From: Collinsella aerofaciens
Lineage (GTDB): Bacteria; Actinomycetota; Coriobacteriia; Coriobacteriales; Coriobacteriaceae
Length of the DNA: 64,000 nt
Assembly: GCF_028206995.1 (NCBI RefSeq)
Contig: NZ_JAQLFL010000005.1
Span: 62,001 to 126,000 of the forward strand
Direction: 5' to 3'
Shown: positions 41,749 to 51,007 of the stretch, one piece after another
Position numbering within the stretch: position 1 is the stretch's first letter
Layout: each line of letters starts with the position of its first letter
Program-made: the position numbers and the translations under genes
The notes under the pieces: generated by a model
What the model saw: only the letters and a program-made list of their open reading frames with translations
Databases searched by the model: none
What the model was told of the DNA's origin: nothing

Positions 41749-44406
41749 TTAGGCGCCGAGCGCGGTCTTAGCGGCCGCGAGGGCATCGGCGATGCCGGCA
41801 GCATTCTTGCCACCGGCCTGGGCCATGTTGGGACGACCGCCACCGCGACCGTCAACCAGACCCGCGATCTGCTTGATCACGTTACCGGCGTGGAAACCGG
41901 CCTTGACGGCGTCATCGGAGCCGGCAGCGAGCAGGGCCGGAGTGCCCTTCTCAGTCACGCTGGCGACGACACAAGCGACGGGGCCGGCGACCTTCTGATG
42001 CACGGTATCCCATACGTTGCGCAGGTCGGCAGCCTCAAGGCCCTGGAGCTCAGCGACAACGAGCTTATAGCCGTCGAGCTCGACGGCGCCCTCGATGGCG
42101 CTGGAGATGGCGTCGGAGGAGCCACCGGTCAGAGCCTTCTTGAGCTTATTGGACGTCTCGCGCAGCTCGGCCTGCAGGTTCTCCACGCGGGCGGGAACCT
42201 CGTCTACGCGGCACTTGAGCGCAGCGGCGGCGGCGTCGACGAGCGCCAGGCGGTCGGCCATATAGTCGAGAGCACCCTTAGAGGTCACGGCCTCGATACG
42301 ACGGACATTCGAGCCCGTAGAGGACTCGGAAATGATCTTGAACAGGCCAATCTCAGCAGTGTTGGCAGCGTGCGTGCCACCGCAGAGCTCGCGGGAGAAC
42401 GGCTGGTCCTCGGCGCCCACGGAGACGACGCGGACGACATCGCCGTACTTCTCGCCAAACAGAGCGACAGCGCCGGCGGCCTTAGCCTCGTCGATGCCCA
42501 TGACACGGGTCACGACCGGCTTGGAAGCGAAGATCTGCTGGTTAACCAAGTCCTCGACAGCCTTGAGCTGCTCGGAGGACAGAGCCTCGAAGTGCGTGAA
42601 GTCAAAGCGCAGGTGCTCGGGCGTCACCAGCGAGCCGGCCTGAGAGACGTGCTCGCCCAGGACCTGCTTAAGGGCGGCGTCGAGCAGGTGCGTGGCGGTG
42701 TGGTTGCGGCGCAGGAAGCCACGGCGCTCGGCGTCGAGCGCGGCGGTAACAGCGGCACCGACAGTCAGCGTGCCATCGGCAACGTGCGCGACGTGAGCAT
42801 ACAGGCCGTTGTGGTTCTTGGTGTCGGCAACGGTCAGAACAACGCCCTCGGCGGAAAGCTTGCCGGCATCGCCCTGCTGACCACCCATCTCGGCATAGAA
42901 CGGGGTGCGGTCGAGCACAACCTCGACGTCCTCGCCGGCGGCAGCGGACTCGACGGACTCGCCGTTGCGCACGATGGCGACAACCTTGGCGCCCTCGATC
43001 ACATCGTTGTCATAGCCGTCGAACTCGGTCGCAGCGACCTTGTCGGAAAGCTCAACCCACACGTCGTTGAAGCTGCCCCAGGCGTCGCCCTTGGCATTGG
43101 CGCGGGCGCGGGCCTTCTGGTCCTCCATGCAGGCAGTGAAGCCGTCCATGTCGACGTCGTGGCCAGCGGTGCCGGCGATCTCGACGGTCAGGTCGATGGG
43201 GAAACCAAAGGTGTCGTGCAGCTTAAAGGCAACGTCGCCCGGAAGCACAGCGCCCTCGGCAAGCGCTGCCAGGGCCTCGTCCAGGTAAACACGGCCGTTG
43301 TCGAGCGTCGTGGAGAAGCGCTCCTCCTCGGAGGCGACGATACCCTTGACGAGGGCGACGTTCTTGAACAGCTCGGGATAAGCCTCGCCCATCTGAGCGT
43401 TGACTTCGTCGATGAACTTGGTCAGGAAGGCGCCCTCGATGCCCAGCAGGCGACCGTGGAACACGGCACGACGGAGCAGGCGGCGAAGGACGTACTCGCG
43501 ACCCTCGTTACCGGGAAGGATGCCGTCCGAGATCATAAAGTCGACGGCACGGGAGTGGTCGGCGATGATACGCAGGGAGCGGCTGGCGCCGGAGTAATCG
43601 TCGGCGTCATAGGTCTTGCCGCTAATCTTCTCGCCCAGCTTGATGAGGTGCTGCATCAGATCGCCGTCGTAGTTGGCGGTCTTGTGCTGCATGATGGCGG
43701 CCATGCGCTCCAGGCCCATGCCCGTATCGAGGTTGCGGTGCGGCAGCTCCGGCATGGAGCCGTCCTCCTGGCGGTCATACTGGGTAAAGACGAGGTTCCA
43801 GAACTCCAGGAAGCGGTCGCAGTCGCAGCCGGGCTTGCAGTCGGGACTACCGCAGCCGACCTCCTCGCCCATGTCAAAGTAGATCTCGGAGCAGGGACCG
43901 CAGGGGCCAGTGGGGCCAGCGGCCCAGAAGTTGTCGTCCTCGCCCAAGCGGGAGATGTGGTCCTCGGCAACGCCCAGAGAACGCCACACGTCGTGGGTCT
44001 CGTCGTCCTCGGTAAAGACGGTAAAGTACAGGCGGTCGAGCGGCAGCTTGAACTCCTTGGTGATGAGCTCAAAGGCCCAGGCGCAAGCCTGCTGCTTGGA
44101 GACGCCGCCAAAGGAGAAGTCGCCGAGCATCTCAAAGAAGGACAGGTGACGGCCGTCCTCGCCGATGCAATCGATGTCGTTGGTGCGGACGCACTTCTGG
44201 CAGGAGATAGCGCCGATCTCCTTCATGGTCTTCTTGCCCTGGTAGTACTCCTTAAACTGGTTCATGCCGGCGTTGGCAAGCAGCAGCGAAGGATCGTCGG
44301 GGACGAGGGACGAAGAAGGATAGAGCTTAAGACCGCGCTCCTCAAAGAAGTTGAGGAACTTGGAGCGAATCTCGGCCGTAGTCATTGACGGGTAGTCAGC
44401 ACTCAT
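41749..44406 (-). CDS. alaS: Alanyl-tRNA synthetase
   Basis: An 885-residue class II synthetase. The start MSADYPSMTTAEIRS has GAGGAGA upstream. Catalytic motifs: FLNFFEERG, LVPDDPSLLLANAGMNQFK, and CVRTNDIDCIGEDGRHLSFFEMLG. The editing domain has RRNHTATHLL and CGGTHAANT with the zinc ligands. The C-terminal domain ends with GGGRPNMAQAGGKN, typical of AlaRS. An AI-2E family gene is upstream, separated by a terminator. Confidence 0.97.
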   Translation of the reverse strand: MSADYPSMTTAEIRSKFLNFFEERGLKLYPSSSLVPDDPSLLLANAGMNQFKEYYQGKKTMKEIGAISCQKCVRTNDIDCIGEDGRHLSFFEMLGDFSFGGVSKQQACAWAFELITKEFKLPLDRLYFTVFTEDDETHDVWRSLGVAEDHISRLGEDDNFWAAGPTGPCGPCSEIYFDMGEEVGCGSPDCKPGCDCDRFLEFWNLVFTQYDRQEDGSMPELPHRNLDTGMGLERMAAIMQHKTANYDGDLMQHLIKLGEKISGKTYDADDYSGASRSLRIIADHSRAVDFMISDGILPGNEGREYVLRRLLRRAVFHGRLLGIEGAFLTKFIDEVNAQMGEAYPELFKNVALVKGIVASEEERFSTTLDNGRVYLDEALAALAEGAVLPGDVAFKLHDTFGFPIDLTVEIAGTAGHDVDMDGFTACMEDQKARARANAKGDAWGSFNDVWVELSDKVAATEFDGYDNDVIEGAKVVAIVRNGESVESAAAGEDVEVVLDRTPFYAEMGGQQGDAGKLSAEGVVLTVADTKNHNGLYAHVAHVADGTLTVGAAVTAALDAERRGFLRRNHTATHLLDAALKQVLGEHVSQAGSLVTPEHLRFDFTHFEALSSEQLKAVEDLVNQQIFASKPVVTRVMGIDEAKAAGAVALFGEKYGDVVRVVSVGAEDQPFSRELCGGTHAANTAEIGLFKIISESSTGSNVRRIEAVTSKGALDYMADRLALVDAAAAALKCRVDEVPARVENLQAELRETSNKLKKALTGGSSDAISSAIEGAVELDGYKLVVAELQGLEAADLRNVWDTVHQKVAGPVACVVASVTEKGTPALLAAGSDDAVKAGFHAGNVIKQIAGLVDGRGGGRPNMAQAGGKNAAGIADALAAAKTALGA

Positions 44407-44478
44407 AGAGGGAATCTCCTCGGTTTCACATCGAAACAGTTCAAACGTAACGATATTACCATCCCACCGCGCAAGTGC

Positions 44479-44511
44479 AAAAAAGAGGGCCGCCAAACAG
44501 CGACCCTCCAG
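44479..44511 (-). terminator. Terminator after the AI-2E family gene
   Basis: On the minus strand GAGGGTCGC and GCGGCCCTC form a stem followed by TTTTTTGC. Confidence 0.85.
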
Positions 44512-44557
44512 CGAAATTGCATGTTAGCACGTATGAATGTTAACCCGAATTACCCCG

Positions 44558-45967
44558 CTAGTTATCGTCATCGTCCATGGAGCCGTCGATACCGGTTTTG
44601 GTATCGTCGTCCGAGTTGGAGTCATCGTCCTTGGCAAAGGGGTTCTTGAAGAAGCCCGTGGCATCAGGTTGCAGACCTGAGAGCTTGATCCAGGGATTAT
44701 CGAGCTCGGGCTTGGGCATGGCCTTGGCCTCGGGCGCAGTCTCGTTGCCGATGAGCTCGGACTCGTAGATGAAGGTGTCGTCGCCGAGCGCGTCGTAGGC
44801 GGCGACCGGGTTGCCATCGGCATCGCGGTACGGCGTGCCCTTAAACACGGCGCCGTCATAGGCCACAAGCTGTCGGCCGGTCTCATTCTCGAAGTAGTAC
44901 ACGAAGATACCCTTGAGGGCCGCACAAAGCGGGATGGCAATAATCATGCCGATGGGGCCCATGAGTGCCGAGCCAATAACGAGCGCCGTGAGGCTCATGA
45001 TGGGATGCACCTGCACCGAGCTCTGCATGACCTTGGGCGAAATGACGTTATCGGTGACGTTTTGCGCGACCATCGTCACGATGAGCGTCCATAACGCCAA
45101 CATGGGGCTGAACATGAAACCGAGCACCGTGGCGATTGCTGCGCTCACCCAGGGACCGACGACCGGAACCAAATGCATGATGCCGGTAAAGATAGCCATG
45201 AGCGCCGCATACGGATGGCCGATGATCATAAAACCGATAAAGGCGAGGAAACCACCGCAGATGGACGTCACGACCATACCGCGCATGTAGCCACCGACAG
45301 AGCGAGAAAGGATGGCGACCATAAAGCGGTACGAGGTCTCCTTCTCCTGACCGATGATGGTGCAAATCTCGTGGTGCATGCGAGGGTAGTCGCAGGCCAT
45401 CCAGTAGGCAAGCACCAGGCCAAGGAAGATAACGAACAGCTGCGAGGCCGTATTGGTGATGAGTGGGAACACACCACGACCAAGCTCGGCGGCAATCTGA
45501 GACACATACCTCGATGCCACGGCAACCAGCGACGAAAGATTATCGTCCAAATACTCCTTGAGCGGCGTGTTGTTGAGCGTCTTTGCATGCGAGATCATCT
45601 CGTTGAGATCGCCACCTGCAACACGAAGCTGCTCGGGCAGGCGGCTCAGGACTTCCATGATCTGACCAAAGAGAATCGGCGACAAGATACAAACGACACC
45701 GACGAGCACGGCAACAACAACAATAAGCGCGATAAGCGAACCGATGCCACGATTCACGCCATGGTGCTCGAGCCAGTTGGTGATCGGGGACATCACAAAA
45801 GCAATGATGGAGCCGACGGCAAGAAACTCAATAACCGGCGCCAGGATGCCCATAAGGTTAAAGATGACAGCGGCGATGACAATGCAGCCGACAACAGCCC
45901 AAATGCGCAGCGTCAGAATGCGGGTGTCGCGCAGCACGCGATCGGTTTGTTGGGGGTGCTCACTCAT
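44558..45967 (-). CDS. AI-2E/TqsA-family transporter with acidic tail
   Basis: A 469-residue polytopic membrane protein with about eight helices. The family pattern includes a LVPVVGPWVSAAIATVLG segment with conserved Pro and Gly, and ENVTDN-like AQNVTDNVISPKVM. Residues 380-469 are a soluble tail, very acidic at the end (DDDSNSDDDTKTGID). Family members were proposed to export autoinducer-2, and others transport sodium or other solutes; the substrate here is unknown. The start overlaps the sigma factor stop, so it may belong to the stress regulon. Confidence 0.88.
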   Translation of the reverse strand: MSEHPQQTDRVLRDTRILTLRIWAVVGCIVIAAVIFNLMGILAPVIEFLAVGSIIAFVMSPITNWLEHHGVNRGIGSLIALIVVVAVLVGVVCILSPILFGQIMEVLSRLPEQLRVAGGDLNEMISHAKTLNNTPLKEYLDDNLSSLVAVASRYVSQIAAELGRGVFPLITNTASQLFVIFLGLVLAYWMACDYPRMHHEICTIIGQEKETSYRFMVAILSRSVGGYMRGMVVTSICGGFLAFIGFMIIGHPYAALMAIFTGIMHLVPVVGPWVSAAIATVLGFMFSPMLALWTLIVTMVAQNVTDNVISPKVMQSSVQVHPIMSLTALVIGSALMGPIGMIIAIPLCAALKGIFVYYFENETGRQLVAYDGAVFKGTPYRDADGNPVAAYDALGDDTFIYESELIGNETAPEAKAMPKPELDNPWIKLSGLQPDATGFFKNPFAKDDDSNSDDDTKTGIDGSMDDDDN

Positions 45968-46755
45968 GAACGAATCATCACTCCGTCGGGGTCGATCTTG
46001 TCCTGAATCTTCTTAAGCGTGCGGCGCAGCAGACGCGAAACCTGCACCTGAGAAATACCCAGCTTCTTGGCGATCTCGATCTGGGTCATGCCCTTCACAA
46101 AGCGCAGCTCGATCACCTCGCGCTCGCGCGGCGAGAAATCACGGATGGCTTCCTCGATCACTAGGCGGTCATCGGTAAAGTCGAGCTCGTTGTCGTCGTC
46201 GGCGTAACGGTCGAGAATCGAGGGGGCATCGTCGGAATCGGACGCACCAGGAGCCTCGATGGGCACCGAGGTATAGGCCGAAGACGATTCCATAGCCTCG
46301 AGGACCTCATCGACCGTCACATCTAGATACTCAGCGATCTCCTCAACCTTGGGCGAACGCTGAAGCTCGTTGGTAAGTTTGTCAGTAGCTTGGTTGACCT
46401 TGGCCGAGAGCTCCTGCAGACGACGCGGTACGCGCACGCTCCAGCCCTTGTCGCGGAAATGGCGTTTGATCTCGCCCAGGATAGTGGGTGTTGCAAACGT
46501 CGTGAACTCGAGCCCGCGCTCGGGGTCAAAACGGTCGATAGCCTTGAGCAAACCCAGATAGCCGACCTGCATGAGGTCGTCGAGCGGCTCGCCGCGATTC
46601 TTAAATTTGTTGGCAAGAAACCTTACCAGGTTCATATGGGACATGACGAGCTGCTCACGGGCGTCCGGATCACCGGTCTCCTTGTAACGACGAAACAGCT
46701 CGCGGGTTTTCTCCTTGTCCCAAGCGGTCTTGCCGCTCCGGGAACGTTCGGTCAT
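45964..46755 (-). CDS. SigB/SigF-family alternative sigma factor
   Basis: A 263-residue sigma-70 family protein. Region 2: REQLVMSHMNLVRFLANKF and DDLMQVGYLGLLKAIDRFDPERG. Then FTTFATPTILGEIKRHFRDKGW, RVPRRLQELSAKV, region 3 and region 4 (SPREREVIELRFVKGMTQIEIAKKLGISQVQVSR). This is the form used for general stress or sporulation sigma factors (SigB, SigF). It lies directly downstream of an anti-sigma-like gene and overlaps the following transporter gene. Confidence 0.92.
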   Translation of the reverse strand: MTERSRSGKTAWDKEKTRELFRRYKETGDPDAREQLVMSHMNLVRFLANKFKNRGEPLDDLMQVGYLGLLKAIDRFDPERGLEFTTFATPTILGEIKRHFRDKGWSVRVPRRLQELSAKVNQATDKLTNELQRSPKVEEIAEYLDVTVDEVLEAMESSSAYTSVPIEAPGASDSDDAPSILDRYADDDNELDFTDDRLVIEEAIRDFSPREREVIELRFVKGMTQIEIAKKLGISQVQVSRLLRRTLKKIQDKIDPDGVMIRS

Positions 46756-46756
46756 A

Positions 46757-47134
46757 TTAGATATCCGCCTTGAGGTCGAGGGAAAGCGTCAGGGGCGCCG
46801 CAGTCTTTTCGTAGGAATCGCACACGCTCGCGAGGATGAGTTCGGCATATACCGCTGCCTGGTCATCCTCATCGACAGTCGCCTGATCGCCAAAGGTAAA
46901 GGTCATGCCCACGTGCGATTCATCGACATCGAATTTGATCGAGATATCGTCGGAATCAACAGCCGTGCAGCCAAAGATGAAGGCTTCCTCGGCAGCCATA
47001 CGGATGTCCTCGATGCGATCGACAGACATAGAGCACAGGGCACCAACGTTGGCTGCCGTCATGCGCACAAGGCGAGCGAGACGCGGGTCACCGGCAACGG
47101 TCAGCGTGATGGGGCAGGTTGCTTCGCTACTCAT
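46757..47134 (-). CDS. RsbW/SpoIIAB-like anti-sigma factor, divergent
   Basis: A 125-residue protein upstream of the sigma gene. It resembles the GHKL domain of RsbW: RLVRMTAANVGALCSMSVDRIEDIRMAAEEAFIFGC is laid out like the first helix and N-box. The key Asn and His of the N-box are missing, and no clear DxGxG or GxGxG boxes follow, so ATP binding is doubtful. Position favours control of the sigma factor. No anti-anti-sigma gene is adjacent. It overlaps the next upstream gene by 8 bases. Confidence 0.7.
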   Translation of the reverse strand: MSSEATCPITLTVAGDPRLARLVRMTAANVGALCSMSVDRIEDIRMAAEEAFIFGCTAVDSDDISIKFDVDESHVGMTFTFGDQATVDEDDQAAVYAELILASVCDSYEKTAAPLTLSLDLKADI

Positions 47135-47714
47135 CGCAGGACTCCTCAGAGGTCTCGGAGGGTGTATAGGTGTAATACTGAGCCGGCTTGGCTACAGACT
47201 TCTGGCCATCATCGTCGCCCGCGGCGGCCTCGTCCTCGCCAATCAAGACGCGCTCGGTCGGCTGCTCGGCTTCTTCGGCGGCAGCGGAAAGCTTGCGCTC
47301 GGCTTCAGCTGCAGGAGCCTTCACCTTATTGAAGAGCTTCTGCACAGCACCGGCGGCAGAGTCGGTCACGCTCGACACAGCATTGCTGGCCTCGGCCATG
47401 CTGCCCGTAACCTCGGAAATGTCGCGAACCACGGCTTCGACCTCTACGAGATTGGAGGTAAGGGCATCAACTGCCGTCTTGCTCGACTTAAGCAGCGGCT
47501 CCATCTGGGCAAGCGCCGGCGTAAGCTCATCGACAGCGCCATCGAGCTTTGCCACCACAGGCTGAGCCTCGGCGATGGTGTTGTTGAGGTCGTTCACGGT
47601 CTTATCGAGCGAGTCGACAACATTGCGGGTCTTGCGCAGGGTAAGCGCGAGCTCAGCGATGGCCCACACGCCGGCAACGGCGAGCAGCAGCAGGGCGATT
47701 TGAATGGGACTCAT
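47127..47714 (-). CDS. DUF948-like membrane-anchored coiled-coil protein
   Basis: A 195-residue protein with an N-terminal membrane helix (IQIALLLLAVAGVWAIAELAL) then a long helical region rich in DLNNTI, DELTPAL, and TSNLVEVEA, resembling DUF948 stalks. The C-terminus is Ala/Glu-rich and ends TPSETSEESCDE. Role unknown; it precedes the anti-sigma and sigma genes and may be part of their regulon. Confidence 0.75.
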   Translation of the reverse strand: MSPIQIALLLLAVAGVWAIAELALTLRKTRNVVDSLDKTVNDLNNTIAEAQPVVAKLDGAVDELTPALAQMEPLLKSSKTAVDALTSNLVEVEAVVRDISEVTGSMAEASNAVSSVTDSAAGAVQKLFNKVKAPAAEAERKLSAAAEEAEQPTERVLIGEDEAAAGDDDGQKSVAKPAQYYTYTPSETSEESCDE

Positions 47715-47814
47715 ACAAGCCTCCCGGAAGAATCGAAATACAGACGCTTTTCATGGTACCCCAAAGGGGACCGAACATGCCATGAGCAGCAACGTGGGAC
47801 AAAATTATCAGCAG

Positions 47815-49170
47815 CTACCTCGGTGCATTCCCGCTGCGGTCGCGTTCGCTTTGCTCTACGCGCCACTCTTCCCAGCCGCGCCCGGCAGGCTGCCAAAATG
47901 CACCGCGTTCCAAGCCTTCGGGCAAATAGCGCTGATCGACCCAGCCTTCGGGATAATCATGTGGATACTTATACACACCGTATTCATCGCTGCCCGGGCG
48001 ATGGCGATCGCGCAGATAACTCGGCACCTCGCGAAGCCCACTAGAATGGATATCGGCCAGTGCCGCATCGATCGAAGCCTCACACGCGTTGGATTTTGGC
48101 GCCAAGCACACATAGAGTGCAGCCTGAGCCAGGTTAATGCGGCACTCGGGATAGCCAATGACCTCGGCAGACTTAAACGCGGCATGCGCCACCAAAAGCG
48201 CCTGCGGGTCGGCGTTGCCAACATCCTCAGAAGCGTGAATCATAATGCGGCGAGCGATAAACTTAGGATCCTCCCCAGCATCGATCATGCGCGCGAGCCA
48301 ATAGATCGTGGCATCGGGGTCACTACCGCGCATGGACTTGATGAACGCACTGATGATGTCGTAGTGCATGTCGCCGTTTTTGTCATACGTAAAGCCGCGA
48401 CGCGGGTTGGCGATCTTCACGTCATCCACGGTGATGGGATAGCGCTCCCCCGCCGCAGGCGCTGGCGTTCCCTCGGTATCGGGACGCGTGACGGCAATCT
48501 CGCTCGCAAGCTCAAGCGTCGTGAGCGCCGAGCGAGCGTCACCCGCTGCCAGCGTGCAAATGGTCTTAACCGTATCCTCATCGGCCGAGAATTTGCCGTT
48601 CAGGCCCTGAGGTGCCTCGAGCGCACGCTCGATAAGCATGGCGATATCCTCGTCCTTTAAATGCTCAAGCTCCACGACGCGACCACGTGAGAGCAGCGCC
48701 GAGTTGACCTCGAAGTACGGATTCTCCGTCGTAGCGCCAATCATAATGACGGTACGGTTCTCAACTGCATGCAGCAGGGCATCCTGCTGCGACTTAGAGA
48801 AGCGGTGAATCTCATCGATGAATAGAATGGTGCGGCGGTCGTACGTATTCAGGCGCGTCTTGGCCTCATCAATCACACGACGCAGGTCCTTCACGGTACC
48901 CGTGACGGCGCTGACCTCGACAAACTCGCTCTTGGTATGGTTGGCGATAATGTGGGCCAGCGTCGTTTTGCCCGTACCGGCAGGCCCGTACAGAATCACG
49001 CTCGAAAGCACGTCGTGCTCGATCGCGGCACGCAGCCATGAACCCTTACCGACGGCCTTTTGCTGGCCCACGTACTCGTCGAGCGAATTGGGGCGCATGC
49101 GCACCGCAAGCGGCGCATTCTGAAAGGAACGCTCGCGCGTCGAAGCAGAAAAAAGGTCGTCCATAGCCAT
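47815..49170 (-). CDS. rarA: Replication-associated AAA ATPase RarA (MgsA)
   Basis: A 451-residue clamp-loader-like ATPase. Walker A YGPAGTGKTTLAHIIA, Walker B ILFIDEIHRFSKSQQDALL, sensor GATTENP, and SRGRVVEL are as in RarA/MgsA. The C-terminal tetramer domain has DPDATIYWLARMIDAGEDP, HASEDVGNADP and YKYPHDYPEGWV. It acts at stalled replication forks. Two ATG codons (49170, 49164) are possible starts. Confidence 0.94.
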   Translation of the reverse strand: MAMDDLFSASTRERSFQNAPLAVRMRPNSLDEYVGQQKAVGKGSWLRAAIEHDVLSSVILYGPAGTGKTTLAHIIANHTKSEFVEVSAVTGTVKDLRRVIDEAKTRLNTYDRRTILFIDEIHRFSKSQQDALLHAVENRTVIMIGATTENPYFEVNSALLSRGRVVELEHLKDEDIAMLIERALEAPQGLNGKFSADEDTVKTICTLAAGDARSALTTLELASEIAVTRPDTEGTPAPAAGERYPITVDDVKIANPRRGFTYDKNGDMHYDIISAFIKSMRGSDPDATIYWLARMIDAGEDPKFIARRIMIHASEDVGNADPQALLVAHAAFKSAEVIGYPECRINLAQAALYVCLAPKSNACEASIDAALADIHSSGLREVPSYLRDRHRPGSDEYGVYKYPHDYPEGWVDQRYLPEGLERGAFWQPAGRGWEEWRVEQSERDRSGNAPR

Positions 49171-49224
49171 CCCGTGTATCAATCAAAAACGTTTTCCACT
49201 AACAGTATACCGAATTAATACGAA

Positions 49225-50472
49225 CTACCGTTCGTTAATATAGGTACGGTGCGGAAACTCCAGACCAGGGAACAGCTTGCTCGTCAGCTCGCAGAAATAA
49301 CCGTCCGTCATGCTCGCGATATAATCCACCACGGCTTGATCCTTGTCGTCCTGCCAGGCATAGGTGCGATCATAGTAGAAAAGCTGCTGCTCAATGCGCG
49401 AAATATGGTGCTTAAAGATGTAAGAGGACTCGTCGCCACTGTTTAGATCCCGCAGGCAACGGTCGTAGAGCTTTACGAACGCCTCGCGCAGCTCCGCCTC
49501 GGAATCGCCTTCGATACCGCCCTTGCTATAGATCTTCTCGTAGTTCTCGCGCTTGGCTCGGCGAATTTCCTCAAACAGGTCCTCGCTCATCTCGATGCGC
49601 GGCTTACCATAGCTGTGCTCAACGATATCGATAGAGGCATGCGTGAGGATCCAACTGTTGTAGGCACCGCCCCGGCCATCATCAAAAGCGTCGGGCGAAA
49701 GCAGGCCCGCCGCGATCGCATCCTGACGGTCACGACCGACGTAGGCAAGAATATCCGAGATGCGAACGACGCAGCCCTCGAGCGTCATGGGACGCAGATG
49801 CTCAATTGCGCTATAGCCCGTGGCAATGCAATCCTCAACCGTCTGGTCAAACTGGTCAAAGGAGCCCATGTCCGAGAGCTCAAACACACGCTGCTCGTAC
49901 TCGCCGTTATGGCATAGCACGCCGTCGAGCGTCTGGAGCGACACGTTGCGGCCATACAACGCGTCGAGCACGCGGACCGACTGCACGTTATGGAAAAAAA
50001 AACGCCCCGTACGCTCGTGATAGATATCGTTGAGGAAGCGCTCGCCGGAATGGCCGAAAGGCGTGTGTCCCAAGTCGTGGCCCAGGCCAATCGCCTCGAT
50101 CAGATCGCAATTGAGCCCCAGGGCGCGACCGATATCGCGCGCAATGCGGGAGACAAGCTGCACGTGCAAACCGCGGCGTGACAGATCGTCATTGCTACGA
50201 AAGCTAAAGACCTGCGTTTTGCCCGCATACCGGGTGTACGCCGGAAGATGAAGTATCTTTTCGGTATCGCGCATAAACGCCGGACGCATAAGCGTGCCTT
50301 TGTCGGTAGTGCGATCAATACGACGAATGACCTGATCATCGTTGCAACGATACGGGTTGACATAGCCCGAAGCACGATCGGCGGCAATGCGCTCGACAAG
50401 CTCGGGCGACAACGCTGAGGGAATACGGTCCATGCGCGCCTTAATGACGGCCGTTTCTTGATTAGATTCCAT
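49225..50472 (-). CDS. dgt: dGTPase-like HD-domain hydrolase
   Basis: A 415-residue dNTP triphosphohydrolase: DTEKILHLPAYTRYAGKTQVFSF opens the family domain, HVQLVSRIARDIGRALGLN follows, and GLGHDLGHTPFGHSGE contains the HD metal site. CHNGEYEQRV and DILAYVGRDRQDA carry further ligands. AAGGAG lies before ATG 50472. It may lower dGTP or other dNTP levels. Confidence 0.92.
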   Translation of the reverse strand: MESNQETAVIKARMDRIPSALSPELVERIAADRASGYVNPYRCNDDQVIRRIDRTTDKGTLMRPAFMRDTEKILHLPAYTRYAGKTQVFSFRSNDDLSRRGLHVQLVSRIARDIGRALGLNCDLIEAIGLGHDLGHTPFGHSGERFLNDIYHERTGRFFFHNVQSVRVLDALYGRNVSLQTLDGVLCHNGEYEQRVFELSDMGSFDQFDQTVEDCIATGYSAIEHLRPMTLEGCVVRISDILAYVGRDRQDAIAAGLLSPDAFDDGRGGAYNSWILTHASIDIVEHSYGKPRIEMSEDLFEEIRRAKRENYEKIYSKGGIEGDSEAELREAFVKLYDRCLRDLNSGDESSYIFKHHISRIEQQLFYYDRTYAWQDDKDQAVVDYIASMTDGYFCELTSKLFPGLEFPHRTYINER

Positions 50473-50503
50473 GGCATGCTCCTTAAGAAGGATGCGCAAT
50501 CGG

Positions 50504-50926
50504 TTACAAAGTGCAGCCCACGACCTCGATTATGGCAAAAATCGGCACTAAAAACGGGAGCAATGGCAGGGAGCGCGATTTTGTGAAGAGGCAGGAAAGG
50601 GCCAGAGCCAGGAGTGCGACGGCAAATGCCACGATGCCACCCATAGGGTCGAGCGTGCAAAGCGCGAAGAGCGCCTTGGCATCCCCCATGCCGATGCCCG
50701 GGATTTGGCGAAGACGACGCCAGAGGGACTCAGTCAGCACGAGAGCAAGATACACAATGACGGCAAGACCCGCGTGGTCAAGCGCTGTGTTAACGCCTTT
50801 GTCGAGCCAAACGCCCACTAACGCCGTCACCGCACACGCACCGGCAAGTTCATTGGGAAAACGTCGCTGACGGGCATCAATCGCCGCGCCGGCAAAGATG
50901 CAAATCCAAAACGGGATATAAAACAT
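50504..50926 (-). CDS. Small type IV prepilin peptidase (A24 family)
   Basis: A 140-residue membrane protein of five to six helices. Both aspartates of the prepilin peptidase site are present: DARQRRFPNELA and GIGMGDAKAL. The N-terminal methylase part of PilD is absent, so it is a minimal peptidase. GAGGAGG precedes the ATG. No pilin or pilus assembly genes are in the window. It may process pseudopilins encoded elsewhere. Confidence 0.85.
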   Translation of the reverse strand: MFYIPFWICIFAGAAIDARQRRFPNELAGACAVTALVGVWLDKGVNTALDHAGLAVIVYLALVLTESLWRRLRQIPGIGMGDAKALFALCTLDPMGGIVAFAVALLALALSCLFTKSRSLPLLPFLVPIFAIIEVVGCTL

Positions 50927-50956
50927 CGAGTACCTCCTCGAGCTGCATCGCAAAAG

Positions 50957-51000
50957 CAAAAACCACCACAAAGGTGCCTGTCCCCTTTGCGGTGGTTTTG
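50957..51000 (-). terminator. Terminator after the glycosyltransferase gene
   Basis: On the minus strand AAACCACCGCAAAGGGG pairs with CCTTTGTGGTGGTTT, followed by a T-rich TTGC. The hairpin is related to the one at 58600-58641. Confidence 0.8.
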
Positions 51001-51007
51001 GTGGTGG

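Noticed and set aside
47785..47810. A copy of the GTGGGACAAAA hairpin of 31158
   Set aside because: Only one arm is present, with no matching partner; likely coincidence.
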